NCBI RefSeq assembly: GCF_039555335.1
Contig: NC_092628.1
Span: 57,709,547-57,773,546, forward strand
Length of the DNA: 64,000 bases
Direction of reading: 5' to 3'
DNA from: Amphiura filiformis
Taxonomy: Eukaryota; Echinodermata; Ophiuroidea; Amphilepidida; Amphiuridae
Under the pieces are notes generated by a model. That model had not been told where the DNA came from. It saw only the letters and a program-made list of their open reading frames with translations, and made no database searches. Of this stretch, positions 1-13,245 are shown one piece after another. Position 1 is the stretch's first letter. Every line of letters starts with the position of its first letter. A program made the translations under genes and the position numbers.

Positions 1-1068
1 TCTTCAATAAAAAAAGCCGAATATATATAATGTTGTACGGCTCATAGCATGTAAACCTATATAGGGTACGTAGGGGGCCTTTAAAATCCCTTTCCCCCGC
101 TATTATACGGCCCGATGTGTTGAAATTCAAATATTGTGACCAGAATAAGATAGATTTAGAAAAAATTTGGGGGGTCCCCCCAATAACTGGAGATAATCTT
201 CATAGTCTAAATCAAGAGATCGTCTTCAATATAAAAGCCGAATATATCGAATGTTGTACGGCTCATAGCACGTAAACCTATATGGGGTAGGGGGTCTTAA
301 AAAGCCCTTTCCCCCGCTATTAGATAACCCAATGAGCTGAAATTCAAATATTGTGGACAGAATAAGATTAAGAAAAAATTTGGGGGTCCCCCCAATAACT
401 GGAGATAATCTTCATAGTCTAAATCAAGGGATCGTCTTCAATATAAAAGCCGAATATATCGAATGTTGTACGGCTCATAGCACGTAAACCTATATGGGGT
501 AGGGGGTCTTAAAAAGCCCTTTCCCCGCGATGACACAGCCCAATGAGCTGAAATTCAAATATTGTGGACAGAATAAGATTAAGAAAAAATTTGGGGGTCC
601 CCCCAATAACTGGAGATAATCTTCATAGTCTAAATCAAGGGATCGTCTTCAATATAAAAGCCGAATATATCGCATGTTGTACGGCTATAGCACGTAAACC
701 TATATGGGGTAGGGGGTCTTAAAAAGCCCTTTCCCCCGCTATTAGATAGCCCAATGAGCTGAAATTCAAATATTGTGGACAGAATAAGATTAAGAAAAAA
801 TTGGGGGGTCCCCCCAATAACTGGAGATAGACTTCATAGTCTAAATCAGGGATCGTCTTCAATATAAAAGCCGAATATATCGAATGTTGTACGGCTCATA
901 GCACGTAAACCTATATGGGGTAGGGGGTCTTAAAAAGCCCTTTCCCCCGCTATTAGATAGCCCAATGAGCTGAAATTGAAATATTGTGGACAGAATAAGA
1001 TTAAGAAATAAATTGGGGGTCCCCCCAATAACTGGAGTTAATCTTCATAGACTAAATCAAGGGATTGT

Positions 1069-2816
1069 CTTCGATAAAAAAGCCGAATATATATAATGTT
1101 GTACGGCTCATAGCATGTAAACCTATATAGGGTACGTAGGGGGCCTTTAAAATCCCTTTCCCCCGCTATTATACGGCCCGATGTGTTGAAATTCAAATAT
1201 TGTGACCAGAATAAGATTCAGAAAAAATTTGGGGGGTCCCCCAATAACTGGAGATAATCTTCATAGTCTAAATCAAGAGATCGTCTTCAATATAAAAGCC
1301 GAATATATCGAATGTTGTACGGCTCATAGCATGTAAACCTATATGGGGTAGGGGGTCTTAAAAAGCCCTTTCCCCCGCTATTAGATAACCCAATGAGCTG
1401 AAATTCAAATATTGTGGACAGAATAAGATTAAGAAAAAATTTGGGGGTCCCCCCAATAACTGGAGATAATCTTCATAGTCTAAATCAAGGGATCGTCTTC
1501 AATATAAAAGCCGAATATATCGAATGTTGTACGGCTCATAGCACGTAAACCTATATGGGGTAGGGGGTCTTAAAAGCCCTTTCCCCGCTATTAGATAGCC
1601 CAATGAGCTGAAATTCAAATATTGTGGACAGAATAAGATTAAGAAAAAATTTGGGGGTCCGGGCCCGAATAACTGGAGATAATCTTCATAGTCTAAATCA
1701 AGGGATCGTCTTCAATATAAAAGCCGAATATATCGAATGTTGTACGGCTATAGCACGTAAACCTATATGGGGTAGGGGGTCTTAAAAGCTCTTTCCCCGC
1801 TATTAGATAGCCCAATGAGCTGAAATTCAAATATTGTGGACAGAATAAGATTAAGAAAAAATTTGGGGGGTCCCGGGCCCCAATAACTGGAGATAATCTT
1901 CATAGTCTAAATCAAGGGATCGTCTTCAATATAAAAGCCGATTGTCTTCAATAAAAAAAGCCGAATATATATAATGTTGTACGGCTCATAGCATGTAAAC
2001 CTATATAGGGTACGTAGGGGCCTTTAAAATCCCTTTCCCCCGCTATTATACGGCCCGATGTGTTGAAATTCAAATATTGTGACCAGAATAAGATAGATTA
2101 AGAAAACATTTGGGGGGTCCCCCCAATAACTGGAGATAATCTTCATAGTCTAAATCAAGAGATCGTCTTCAATATAAAAGCCGAATATATCGAATGTTGT
2201 ACGGCTCATAGCACGTAAACCTATATGGGGTAGGGGGTCTTAAAAGCCCTTTCCCCGCTATTAGATAGCCCAATGAGCTGAAATTCAAATATTGTGGACA
2301 GAATAAGATTAAGAAAAAATTTGGGGGTCCCCAATAACTGGAGATAATCTTCATAGTCTAAATCAAGGGATCGTCTTCAATATAAAAGCCGAATATATCG
2401 AATGTTGTACGGCTCATAGCACGTAAACCTATATGGGGTAGGGGGTCTTAAAAGCCCTTTCCCCGCTATTAGATAGCCCAATGAGCTGAAATTCAAATAT
2501 TGTGGACAGACAAAGGTTAAGAAAAAATTGGGGGTCCCGGGCCCGAATAACTGGAGATAATCTTCATAGTCTAAATCAAGGGATCGTCTTCAATATAAAA
2601 GCCGAATATATCGAATGTTGTACGGCTATAGCACGTAAACCTATATGGGGTAGGGGGTCTTAAAAGCTCTTTCCCCGCTATTAGATAGCCCAATGAGCTG
2701 AAATTCAAATATTGTGGACAGAATAAGATTAAGAAAAATTTGGGGGTCCCAGGCCCCAATAACTGGAGATAATCTTCATAGTCTAAATCAAGGGATCGTC
2801 TTCAATATAAAAGCCG
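1069..2816. repeat. Pair of 4-monomer higher-order repeats (about 874 bp)
   Basis: Blocks 1069-1940 and 1941-2816 each start with a class A monomer followed by class B monomers. Each ends with the same abnormal junction, where a monomer is cut at AAGCCG and joined to ATTGTCTTCAATAAAA (1941 and 2817). The shared junction shows that multi-monomer blocks, not single monomers, were duplicated. Confidence 0.8.
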
Positions 2817-5800
2817 ATTGTCTTCAATAAAAAAAGCCGAATATATATAATGTTGTACGGCTCATAGCATGTAAACCTATATAGGGTACGTAGGGGCCTT
2901 TAAAATCCCTTTCCCCCGCTATTATACGGCCCGATGTGTTGAAATTCAAATATTGTGACCAGAATAAGATAGATTAAGAAAACATTTGGGGGGTCCCCCC
3001 AATAACTGGAGATAATCTTCATAGTCTAAATCAAGAGATCGTCTTCAATATAAAAGCCGAATATATCGAATGTTGTACGGCTCATAGCACGTAAACCTAT
3101 ATGGGGTAGGGGGTCTTAAAAGCCCTTTCCCCGCTATTAGATAGCCCAATGAGCTGAAATTCAAATATTGTGGACAGAATAAGATAAGAAAAAATTTGGG
3201 GGGTCCCCCCCAATAACTGGAGATAATCTTCATAGTCTAAATCAAGGGATCGTCTTCAATATAAAAGCCGAATATATCGAATGTTGTACGGCTATAGCAC
3301 GTAAACCTATATGGGGTAGGGGGTCTTAAAAAGCTCTTTCCCCCGCTATTAGATAGCCCAATGAGCTGAAATTCAAATATTGTGGACAGAATAAGATTAA
3401 GAAATAATTTGGGGGGTCCCCCCAATAACTGGAGATAATCTTCATAGTCTAAATCAAGGGATCGTCTTCAATGTAAAAGCCGAATATATCGAATGTTGTA
3501 CGGCTATAGCACGTAAACCTATATGGGGTAGGGGTCTTAAAAGCTCTTTCCCCGCTATTAGATAGCCCAATGAGCTGAAATTCAAATATTGTGGACAGAA
3601 TAAGATTAAGAAAAATTGGGGGTCCCCCAATAACTGGAGATAGACTTCATAGTCTAAATCAAGGGATCGTCTTCAATATAAAAGCCGAATATATCGAATG
3701 TTGTACGGCTCATAGCACGTAAACCTATATGGGGTAGGGGGTCTTAAAAAGCCCTTTCCCCGCTATTAGATAGCCCAATGAGCTGAAATTGAAATATTGT
3801 GGACAGAATAAGATTAAGAAATAAATTGGGGGGTCCCCCCAATAACTGGAGTTAATCTTCATAGACTAAATCAAGGGATTGTCTTCGATAAAAAAAAGCC
3901 GAATATATATAATGTTGTACGGCTCATAGCATGTAAACCTATATAGGGTACGTAGGGGCCTTTAAAATCCCTTTCCCCGCTATTATACGGCCCGATGTGT
4001 TGAAATTCAAATATTGTGACCAGAATAAGATAGATTAAGAAAAAATTTGGGGGTCCCCCAATAACTGGAGATAATCTTCATAGTCTAAATCAAGAGATCG
4101 TCTTCAATATAAAAGCCGAACATATCGAATGTTGTACGGCTCATAGCACGTAAACCTATATGGGGTAGGGGGTCTTAAAAGCCCTTTCCCCGCTATTAGA
4201 TAACCCAATGAGCTGAAATTCAAATATTGTGGACAGAATAAGATTAAGAAAAATTTGGGGTCCCCCAATAACTGGAGATAATCTTCATAGTCTAAATCAA
4301 GGGATTGTCTTCAATATAAAAGCCGAATATATCGAATGTTGTACGGCTCATAGCACGTAAACCTATATGGGGTAGGGGGTCTTAAAAAGCCCTTTCCCCC
4401 GCTATTAGATAACCCAATGAGCTGAAATTCAAATATTGTGGACAGAATAAGATTAAGAAAAAATTTGGGGTCCCCCAATAACTGGAGATAATCTTCATAG
4501 TCTAAATCAAGGGATCGTCTTCAATATAAAAGCCGAATATATCGAATGTTGTACGGCTCATAGCACGTAAACCTATATGGGGTAGGGGGTCTTAAAAAGC
4601 CCTTTCCCCCGCTATTAGATAACCCAATGAGCTGAAATTCAAATATTGTGGACAGAATAAGATTAAGAAAAAATTTGGGGGGTCCCCCCCAATAACTGGA
4701 GATAATCTTCATAGTCTAAATCAAGGGATTGTCTTCAATATAAAAGCCGAATATATCGAATGTTGTACGGCTCATAGCACGTAAACCTATATGGGGTAGG
4801 GGGTCTTAAAAAGCCCTTTCCCCCGCTATTAGATAACCCAATGAGCTGAAATTCAAATATTGTGGACAGAATAAGATTAAAGAAAAATTTGGGGGGTCCC
4901 CCCAATAACTGGAGATAATCTTCATAGTCTAAATCAAGGGATCGTCTTCAATATAAAAGCCGAATATATCGAATGTTGTACGGCTCATAGCACGTAAACC
5001 TATATGGGGTAGGGGGTCTTAAAAGCCCTTTCCCCGCTATTAGATAGCCCAATGAGCTGAAATTCAAATATTGTGGACAGAATAAGATTAAGAAAAAATT
5101 TGGGGGGTCCCGGGCCCGAATAACTGGAGATAATCTTCATAGTCTAAATCAAGGGATCGTCTTCAATATAAAAGCCGAATATATCGAATGTTGTACGGCT
5201 ATAGCACGTAAACCTATATGGGGTAGGGGGTCTTAAAAAGCTCTTTCCCCCGCTATTAGATAGCCCAATGAGCTGAAATTCAAATATTGTGGACAGAATA
5301 AGATTAAGAAAAATTGGGGGTCCCCCCAATAACTGGAGATAGACTTCATAGTCTAAATCAAGGGATCGTCTTCAATATAAAAGCCGAATATATCGAATGT
5401 TGTACGGCTCATAGCACGTAAACCTATATGGGGTAGGGGGTCTTAAAAAGCCCTTTCCCCCGCTATTAGATAGCCCAATGAGCTGAAATTGAAATATTGT
5501 GGACAGAATAAGATTAAGAAATAAATTGGGGGGTCCCCCCAATAACTGGAGTTAATCTTCATAGACTAAATCAAGGGATTGTCTTCGATAAAAAAAAAGC
5601 CGAATATATATAATGTTGTACGGCTCATAGCATGTAAACCTATATAGGGTACGTAGGGGCCTTTAAAATCCCTTTCCCCCGCTATTATACGGCCCGATGT
5701 GTTGAAATTCAAATATTGTGACCAGAATAAGATAGATTAAGAAAAAATTTGGGGGGGTCCCCCCAATAACTGGAGATAATCTTCATAGTCTAAATCAAGA

Positions 5801-6436
5801 GATCGTCTTCAATATAAAAGCCGAATATATCGAATGTTGTACGGCTCATAGCACGTAAACCTATATGGGGTAGGGGGTCTTAAAAGCCCTTTCCCCGCTA
5901 TTAGATAACCCAATGAGCTGAAATTCAAATATTGTGGACAGAATAAGATTAAGAAAAATTTTTGGGGTCCCCCAATAACTGGAGATAATCTTCATATTCT
6001 AAATCAAGGCATTGTCCTAAATATAAAAGCCGAATATATCCAATGTTGTACGGCTCATAGCACGTAAACCTATATGGGGTAGGGGGTCTTAAAAGCCCTT
6101 TCCCCGCTATTAGATAGCCCAATGAGCTGAAATTCAAATATTGTGGACAGAATAAGATTAAGAAAAAATTTGGGGGGTCCGGGCCCCAATAACTGGAGAT
6201 AATCTTCATAGTCTAAATCAAGGGATCGTCTTCAATATAAAAGCCGAATATATCGAATGTTGTACGGCTATAGCACGTAAACCTATATGGGGTAGGGGGT
6301 CTTAAAAAGCTCTTTCCCCCGCTATTAGATAGCCCAATGAGCTGAAATTGAAATATTGTGGACAGAATAAGATTAAGAAATAAATTGGGGGTCCCCCCCA
6401 ATAACTGGAGTTAATCTTCATAGACTAAATCAAGGG

Positions 6437-7274
6437 ATTGTCTTCAATAAAAAAGCCGAATATATATAATGTTGTACGGCTCATAGCATGTAAACCTATA
6501 TAGGGTACGTAGGGGGCCTTTAAAATCCCTTTCCCCGCTATTATACGGCCCGATGTGTTGAAATTCAAATATTGTGACCAGAATAAGATAGATTAAGAAA
6601 AAATTTGGGGGTCCCCCCAATAACTGGAGATAATCTTCATAGTCTAAATCAAGAGATCGTCTTCAATATAAAAAGCCGAATATATCGAATGTTGTACTGC
6701 TATAGCACGTAAACCTATATGTGGTAGGTGGTCTTAATAAGCTCTTCCCCCGCTATTAGATGAAATTGAAATAGTGTGGACAGAATAAGATTAAGAAAAA
6801 AATTAGGGGGTCCCCCCAATAACTGGAGTTAATCTTCATAGACTAAATCAAGGGATTGTCTTCAATAAAAAAAGCCGAATATATATAATGTTGTACGGCT
6901 CATAGCATGTAAACCTATATAGGGTACGTAGGGGGCCTTTAAAATCCCTTTCCCCGCTATTATACGGCCCGATGTGTTGAAATTCAAATATTGTGACCAG
7001 AATAAGATAGATTAAGAAAAAATTTGGGGGTCCCCCAATAACTGGAGATAATCTTCATAGTCTAAATCAAGAGATCGTCTTCAATATAAAAGCCGAATAT
7101 ATCGAATGTTGTACTGCTATAGCACGTAAACCTATATGTGGTAGGGGGTCTTAAAAAGCTCTTTCCCCCGCTATTAGATGAAATTGAAATATTGTGGACA
7201 GAATAAGATTAAGAAAAAAATTAGGGGGTCCCCCCAATAACTGGAGTTAATCTTCATAGACTAAATCAAGGGAT
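6437..7274. repeat. Two adjacent satellite dimers (about 420 bp each)
   Basis: 6437-6858 and 6859-7274 are each one class A plus one class B monomer. Both B monomers share private changes: GTACTGCTATAGCACG, CCTATATGTGG, and a deletion giving GCTATTAGATGAAATTG. They are therefore a recent dimer duplication. Confidence 0.75.
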
Positions 7275-10200
7275 TGTCTTCAATTAAAAAAAGCCGAATA
7301 TATAATGTTGTACGGCTCATAGCATGTAAACCTATATAGGGTAGGGGACCTTTAAAATCCCTTTCCCCGCTATTATACGGCCCGATGTGTTGAAAGTCAA
7401 ATATTGTGACCAGAATAAGATTAAAAAAAAATTTGGGGGGTCCCCCCAATAACTGGAGTTAATCTTCATAGACTAAATCAAGGATTGTCTTCAATAAAAA
7501 AAAGCCGAATATATAATGTTGAACAGCTCATAGCATGTAAACCTATATAGGGTACGTAGGGGGCCTTTAAAATCCCTTTCCCCCGCTATTATACGGCCCG
7601 ATGTGTTGAAATTCAAATATTGGGACCAGAATAAGATTAAGAAACAATTTGGGGGTCCCCCCAATAACTGGAGATAATCTTCATAGTCTAAATCAAGGGA
7701 TCGTCTTCAATATAAAAGCCGAATATATCGAATGTTGTACGGCTCAGAGCACGTAAACCTATATGGGGTAGGGGGTCTTAAAAAGCCCTTTCCCCGCTAT
7801 TAGATAGCCCAATGAGCTGAAATTCAAATATTGTGGACAAAAAAAAGATTAAGAAAAAATGTGGGGGTCCCCCCCAATAACTGGAGATAATCTTCATAGT
7901 CTAAATCAAGGGATCGTCTTCAATATAAAAGCCGAATATATCGAATGTTGTACGGCTATAGCACGTAAACCTATATGGGGTAGGGGTCTTAAAAGCTCTT
8001 TCCCCTGCTATTAGATAGCCCAATGAGCTGAAATTCAAATATTGTGGACAGAATAAGATTAAGAAAAAATTTGGGGGTCCCCCCACTAACTGGAGATAGA
8101 CTTCAGAGTCTAAATCAAGGGATCGTCTTCAATATAAAAGCCGAATATATCGAATGTTGTACGGCTCATAGCACGTAAACCTATGGGGTAGGGGGTCTTA
8201 AAAGCCCTTTCCCGCTATTAGATAGCCCAATGAGCTGAAATTGAAATATTGTGGACAGAATAAGATTAAGAAAAAAATTAGGGGGTCCCCCCAATAACTG
8301 GAGTTAATCTTCATAGACTAAATCAAGGGATTGTCTTCAATAAAAAAAAAAAGCCGAATATATAATGTTGTACGGCTCATAGCATGTAAACCTATATAGG
8401 GTAGGGGACCTTTAAAATCCCTTTCCCCGCTATTATACGGCCCGATGTGTTGAAAGTCAAATATTGTGACCAGAATAAGATTATGAAAAAAATTGGGGGG
8501 TCCCCCCAATAACTGGAGTTAATCTTCATAGACTAAATCAAGGGATTGTCTTCAATAAAAAAGCCGAATATATAATGTTGAACAGCTCATAGCATGTAAA
8601 CCTATATAGGGTACGTAGGGGGCCTTTAAAATCCCTTTCCCCCGCTATTATACGGCCCGATGTGTTGAAATTCAAATATTGGGACCAGAATAAGATTAAG
8701 AAAAAATGTAGGGGGTCCCCCCAATAACTGGAGAAAATCTTCATAGTCTAAATCAAGGGATCGTCTTCAATATAAAAGCCGAATATATCGAATGTTGTAC
8801 GGCTCAGAGCAGGTAAACCTATATGGGGTAGGGGGTCTTAAAAAGCCCTTTCACCCGCTATTAGATAGCCCAATGAGCTGAAATTCAAATATTGTGGACA
8901 AAATAAGATTTAAAAAAAATTTTGGGGTTCCAACAATAACTGGAGATAATCTTCATAGTCTAAATCAAAGGATCGTCTTCAATATAAAAGCCGAATATAT
9001 CGAATGTTGTACGGCTATACCACGTAAACCTATATGGGGTAGGGGGTCTTAAAAAGCTCTTTCCCCGCTATTAGATAGCCCAATGAGCTGAAATTCAAAT
9101 ATTGTGGACAGAATAAGATGAAGAAAAAATTTGGGGGTCCCCCCAATAACTGGAGATAATCTTCATAGTCTAAATCAAGGGATCGTCTTCAATATAAAAG
9201 CCGAATATATCGAATGTTGTACGGCTCATAGCACGTAAACCTATATGTGGTAGGGGGTCTTAAAAAGCCCTTTCCCCCGCTATTAGATAGCCCAATGAGC
9301 TGAAATTGAAATAATGTGACCAGAATAAGATTAAGAAAAAATTTGGGGGTCCCCCAATAACTGGAGATAATCTTCATAGTCTAAATCAAGGGATCGTCTC
9401 AATATAAAAGCCGAATATATCGAATGTTGTACGGCTATAGCACGTAAACCTATATGGGGTAGGGGGTCGTAAAAAGCCCTTTCCCCCGCTATTAGATAGC
9501 CCAATGAGCTGAAATTGAAATATTGTGGCCAGAATAAGATTAAGAAAAAAATTGGGGGGGCCCCCCAATAACTGGAGTTAATCTTCATAGACTAAATCAA
9601 GGGATTGTCTTCAATAAAAAAAGCCGAATATATAATGTTGTACGGCTCATAGCATGTAAACCTATATAGGGTAGGGGGCCTTTAAAATCCCTTTCCCCCG
9701 CTATTATACGGCCCGATGTGTTGAAAGTCAAATATTGTGACCAGAATAAGATTAAGAAAAAATTTGGGGGGGGGGGTCCCCCCAATAACTGGAGTTAATC
9801 TTCATAGACTAAATCAAGGGATTGTCTTCAATAAAAAAAGCCGAATATATAATGTTGAACAGCTCATAGCATGTAAACCTATATAGGGTACGTAGGGGGC
9901 CTTTAAAATCCCTTTCCCCCGCTATTATACGGCCCGATGTGTTGAAATTCAAATATTGTGACCAGAATAAGATTTAAAAAAAGAATAACTGGAGATAATC
10001 TTCATAGTCTAAATCAAGGATCGTCTTCAATATAAAAGCCGAATATATCGAATGTTGTACGGCTCATAGCACGTAAACCTATATGGGGTAGGGGGTCTTA
10101 AAAAGCCCTTTCCCCCGCTATTAGATAGCCCAATGAGCTGAAATTCAAATATTGTGGACAGAATAAGATTAAGAAAAATTTGGGGGGTCCCCCCAATAAC

Positions 10201-10654
10201 TGGAGATAATCTTCATAGTCTAAATCAAGGGATCGTCTTCAATATAAAAGCCGAATATATCGAATGTTGTACGGCTCATAGCACGTAAACTATGGGGTGG
10301 GGGTCTTAAAAGCCCTTTCCCCGCTATTAGATAGCCCAATGAGCTGAAATTCAAATATTGTGGACAGCATAAGATTAAGAACAAATTTGGGGGGTCCCCT
10401 CAATAACTGAAAATAATCTTCATAGTCTAAATCAAGGGATCGTCTTCAATATAAAAGCCGAATATATCGAATGTTGTACGGCTCATAGCACGTAAAACCT
10501 ATATGGGGTAGGGGGTCTTAAAAGCCCTTTCCCCGCTATTAGATAGCCCAATGAGCTGAAATTGAAATATTGTGGACAGAATAAGATTTAAAAAAAATTT
10601 GGGGGGTCCCCCCAATAACTGGAGTTAATCTTCATAGACTAAATCAAGGGATTG
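7275..10654. repeat. A-A-B-B-B higher-order repeat block
   Basis: Doublets of class A monomers start near 7275/7485, 8331/8550 and 9607/9825. The second A of each doublet carries the private change GTTGAACAGCTC, and each doublet is followed by class B monomers. The period is about 1.05-1.28 kb. Near 9977 one monomer has lost its G/C palindrome (AAAAAAAGAATAACTGG). Confidence 0.7.
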
Positions 10655-11234
10655 TCTTCAATAAAAAAGCCGAATATATAATGTAGTACGGCTCATAGCA
10701 TGTAAACCTATATAGGGTACGTAGGGGGCCTTTAAAATCCCTTTCCCCCGCTATTATACGGCCCGATGTGTTGAAATTCAAATATTGTGATCAGAATAAG
10801 ATTAAGAAAAATTTGGGTGGTCCCCCCAATAACTGGAGATAATCTTCATAGTCTAAATCAAGGGATCGTCTTCAATATAAAAGCCGAATATATCGAATGT
10901 TGTACGGCTCATAGCACGTAAACCTATATGGGGTAGGGGGTCTAAAAAGCCCTTTCCCCGCTATAGCCCAATGAGCTGAAATTCAAATATTGTGGACAGA
11001 ATAAGATTAAGAAAGAATTTGGGGGGTCCCGGGCGCCAATAACTGGAGATAATCTTCATAGTCTAAATCAAGGGATCGTCTTCAATATAAAAGCCGAATA
11101 TATCGAATGTTGTACGGCTATAGCACGTAAACCTATATGGGGTAGGATTGCTATTGACCAGAATAAGATTAAGAAAAAATTTTTGGGGTCCCCCAATAAC
11201 TGGAGTTAATCTTCATAGACTAAATCAAGGGATT

Positions 11235-12934
11235 GTCTTCAATAAAAAAAAAAGCCGAATATATAATGTTGTACCGTACGGCTCATAGCATGTAAACCTA
11301 TATAGGGTAGGGGGCCTTTAAAATCCCTTTCCCCCGCTATTATACGGCCCGATGTGTTGAAATTCAAATATTGTGACCAGAATAAGATTAAGAAAAAATT
11401 TGGGGGGTCCCCCCAATAACTGGAGTTAATTTTCATAGACTAAATCAAGGGATCGTCTTCAATAAAAAAAGCCGAATATATAATGTTGTGCGGCTCATAG
11501 CATGTAAACCTATATGAGGTAGGGGGTCTTAAAAAGCCCTTTCCCCTGCTATTAGATAGCCCAATGAGCTGAAATTCAAATATTGTGGACAGAATAAGAT
11601 TTTTTTAAAATTGGGGGGGTCCCCAATAACTGGAGATAATCTTCATAGTCTAAATCAAGGGATTGTCTTCAATATAAAAGCCGAATATATCGAATGTTGT
11701 ACGGCTCATAGCATGTCAACCTATATGGGGTAGGGGGTCTTAAAAGCCCTTTCCCCGCTATTAGATAGCCCAATGAGCTGAAATTCAAATATTGTGGACA
11801 GAATAAGATTAAGAAAAATTTGGTGGGTCCCCCAATAACTGGAGATAATCTTCATAGTCTAAATCAAGGGATCGTCTTCAATATAAAAGCCGAATATATC
11901 GAATGTTGTACGGCTCATAGCACGTAAACCTATATGGGGTAGGGGGTCTTAAAAGCCCTTTCCCCGCTATTAGATAGCCCAATGAGCTGAAATTGAAATA
12001 TTGTGGACAGAATAAGATTATGAAAAAATTGGGGGTCGCCCCAATAACTGGAGTTAATCTTCATAGACTAAATCAAGGGATTGTCTTCAATAAAAAACAA
12101 CCCGAATATATAATGTTGTACGGCTCATAGCATGTAAACCTATATAGGGTAGGGGACTTTAAAATCTCTTTCCCCGCTATTATACGGCCCGATGTGTTGA
12201 AATTCAAATATTGTGACCAGAATAAGATTTAAAAAAAATTTGGGGGGTCTCCCCAATAACTGGAGTTAATCTTCATAGACTAAATCAAGGGATCGTCTTC
12301 AATAAAAAAGCCGAATATATAATGTTGTACGGCTCATAGCATGTAAACCTATATGGAGGTAGGGGGTCTTAAAAAGCCCTTTCCCCCGCTATTAGATAGC
12401 CCAATGAGCTGAAATTCAAATATTGTGGACAGAATAAGATTTTTTAAAAATTGGGGGGGGGGGGTCCCCCAATAACTGGAGATAATCTTCATAGTCTAAA
12501 TCAAGGGATCGTCTTCAATATAAAAGCCGAATATATCGAATGTTGTACGGCTCATAGCATGTCAACCTATATGGGGTAGGGGGTCTTAAAAAGCCCTTTC
12601 CCCGCTATTAGATAGCCCAATGAGCTGAAATTCAAATATTGTGGACAGAATAAGATTAAGAAAAAATTTGGGGGTCCCCCCAATAACTGGAGATAATCTT
12701 CATAGTCTAAATCAAGGGATCGTCTTCAATATAAAAGCCGAATATATCGAATGTTGTACGGCTCATAGCACGTAAACCTATATGGGGTGGGGGTCTTAAA
12801 AGCCCTTTCCCCGCTATTAGATAGCCCAATGAGCTGAAATTGAAATATTGTGGACAGAATAAGATTATGAAAAAAATTGGGGGGGTCGCCCCAATAACTG
12901 GAGTTAATCTTCATAGACTAAATCAAGGGGTTGT
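11235..12934. repeat. 850-bp higher-order repeat containing chimeric A/B monomers
   Basis: Class A monomers start near 11235, 12085 and 12935 (period 850). Between them, monomers starting near 11455 and 12295 have a class A left half (AATAAAAAAGCCGAATATAT, AGCATGTAAACC) joined to a class B right half (AGGGGGTCTTAAAAAGCCC, TAGCCCAATGAGCTG). Each looks like a recombinant monomer, amplified as part of the block. Confidence 0.7.
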
Positions 12935-13245
12935 CTTCAATAAAAAAAAAAACCGAATATATAATGTTGTACGGCTCATAGCATGTAAACCTATATAGGG
13001 TAGGGGGCCTTTAAAATCTCTTTCCCCCGCTATTATACGGCCCGATGTGTTGAAATTCAAATATTGTGACCAGAATAAGATTTTTAAAAAATTTGGGGGG
13101 TCTCCCCAATAACTGGAGATAATCTTCATAGTCTAAATCAAGGGATCGTCTTCAATATAAAAGCCGAATATATCGAATGTTGTACGGCTCATAGCACGTA
13201 AACCTATATGGGGTAGGGGGTCTTAAAAAAGCCCTTTCCCCCGCT

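Larger units (their letters stand above)
1..13245. repeat. Tandem satellite array, monomer about 211 bp, two monomer classes
   Basis: Head-to-tail copies recur every 208-220 bp; the landmark CGTCTTCAAT falls at 221, 433, 644 and 854. The array runs off the left edge. Class A monomers carry ATATATATAATGTTGTACGG, a GTACGTAGGGGGCC block and CCCGATGTGTTG. Class B monomers carry ATATATCGAATGTTG, GGGGTAGGGGGTCTTAA and AGCCCAATGAGCTG. Each monomer has an A-tract followed by a short G-run/C-run palindrome (GGGGGGTCCCCCC) before AATAACTGG. Read on the minus strand, most copies give a 60-68-codon open frame, but single-base indels in the G/C and A runs change frame between copies and 211 is not a multiple of three, so this looks like a by-product of homogenisation. 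No known satellite family is claimed. A centromeric or heterochromatic location is possible but not shown. Confidence 0.97.

Noticed and set aside
2169..13129. About twenty minus-strand frames of 60-86 codons with a common sequence (SSYWG..P, PYRFTCY)
   Set aside because: They are the same satellite monomer read repeatedly. Frames are set by homopolymer lengths, shift between copies, and lack start context, splicing or domain similarity.
1..13245. CRISPR array
   Set aside because: Units are about 211 bp, contiguous and without unique spacers, in a eukaryotic context.
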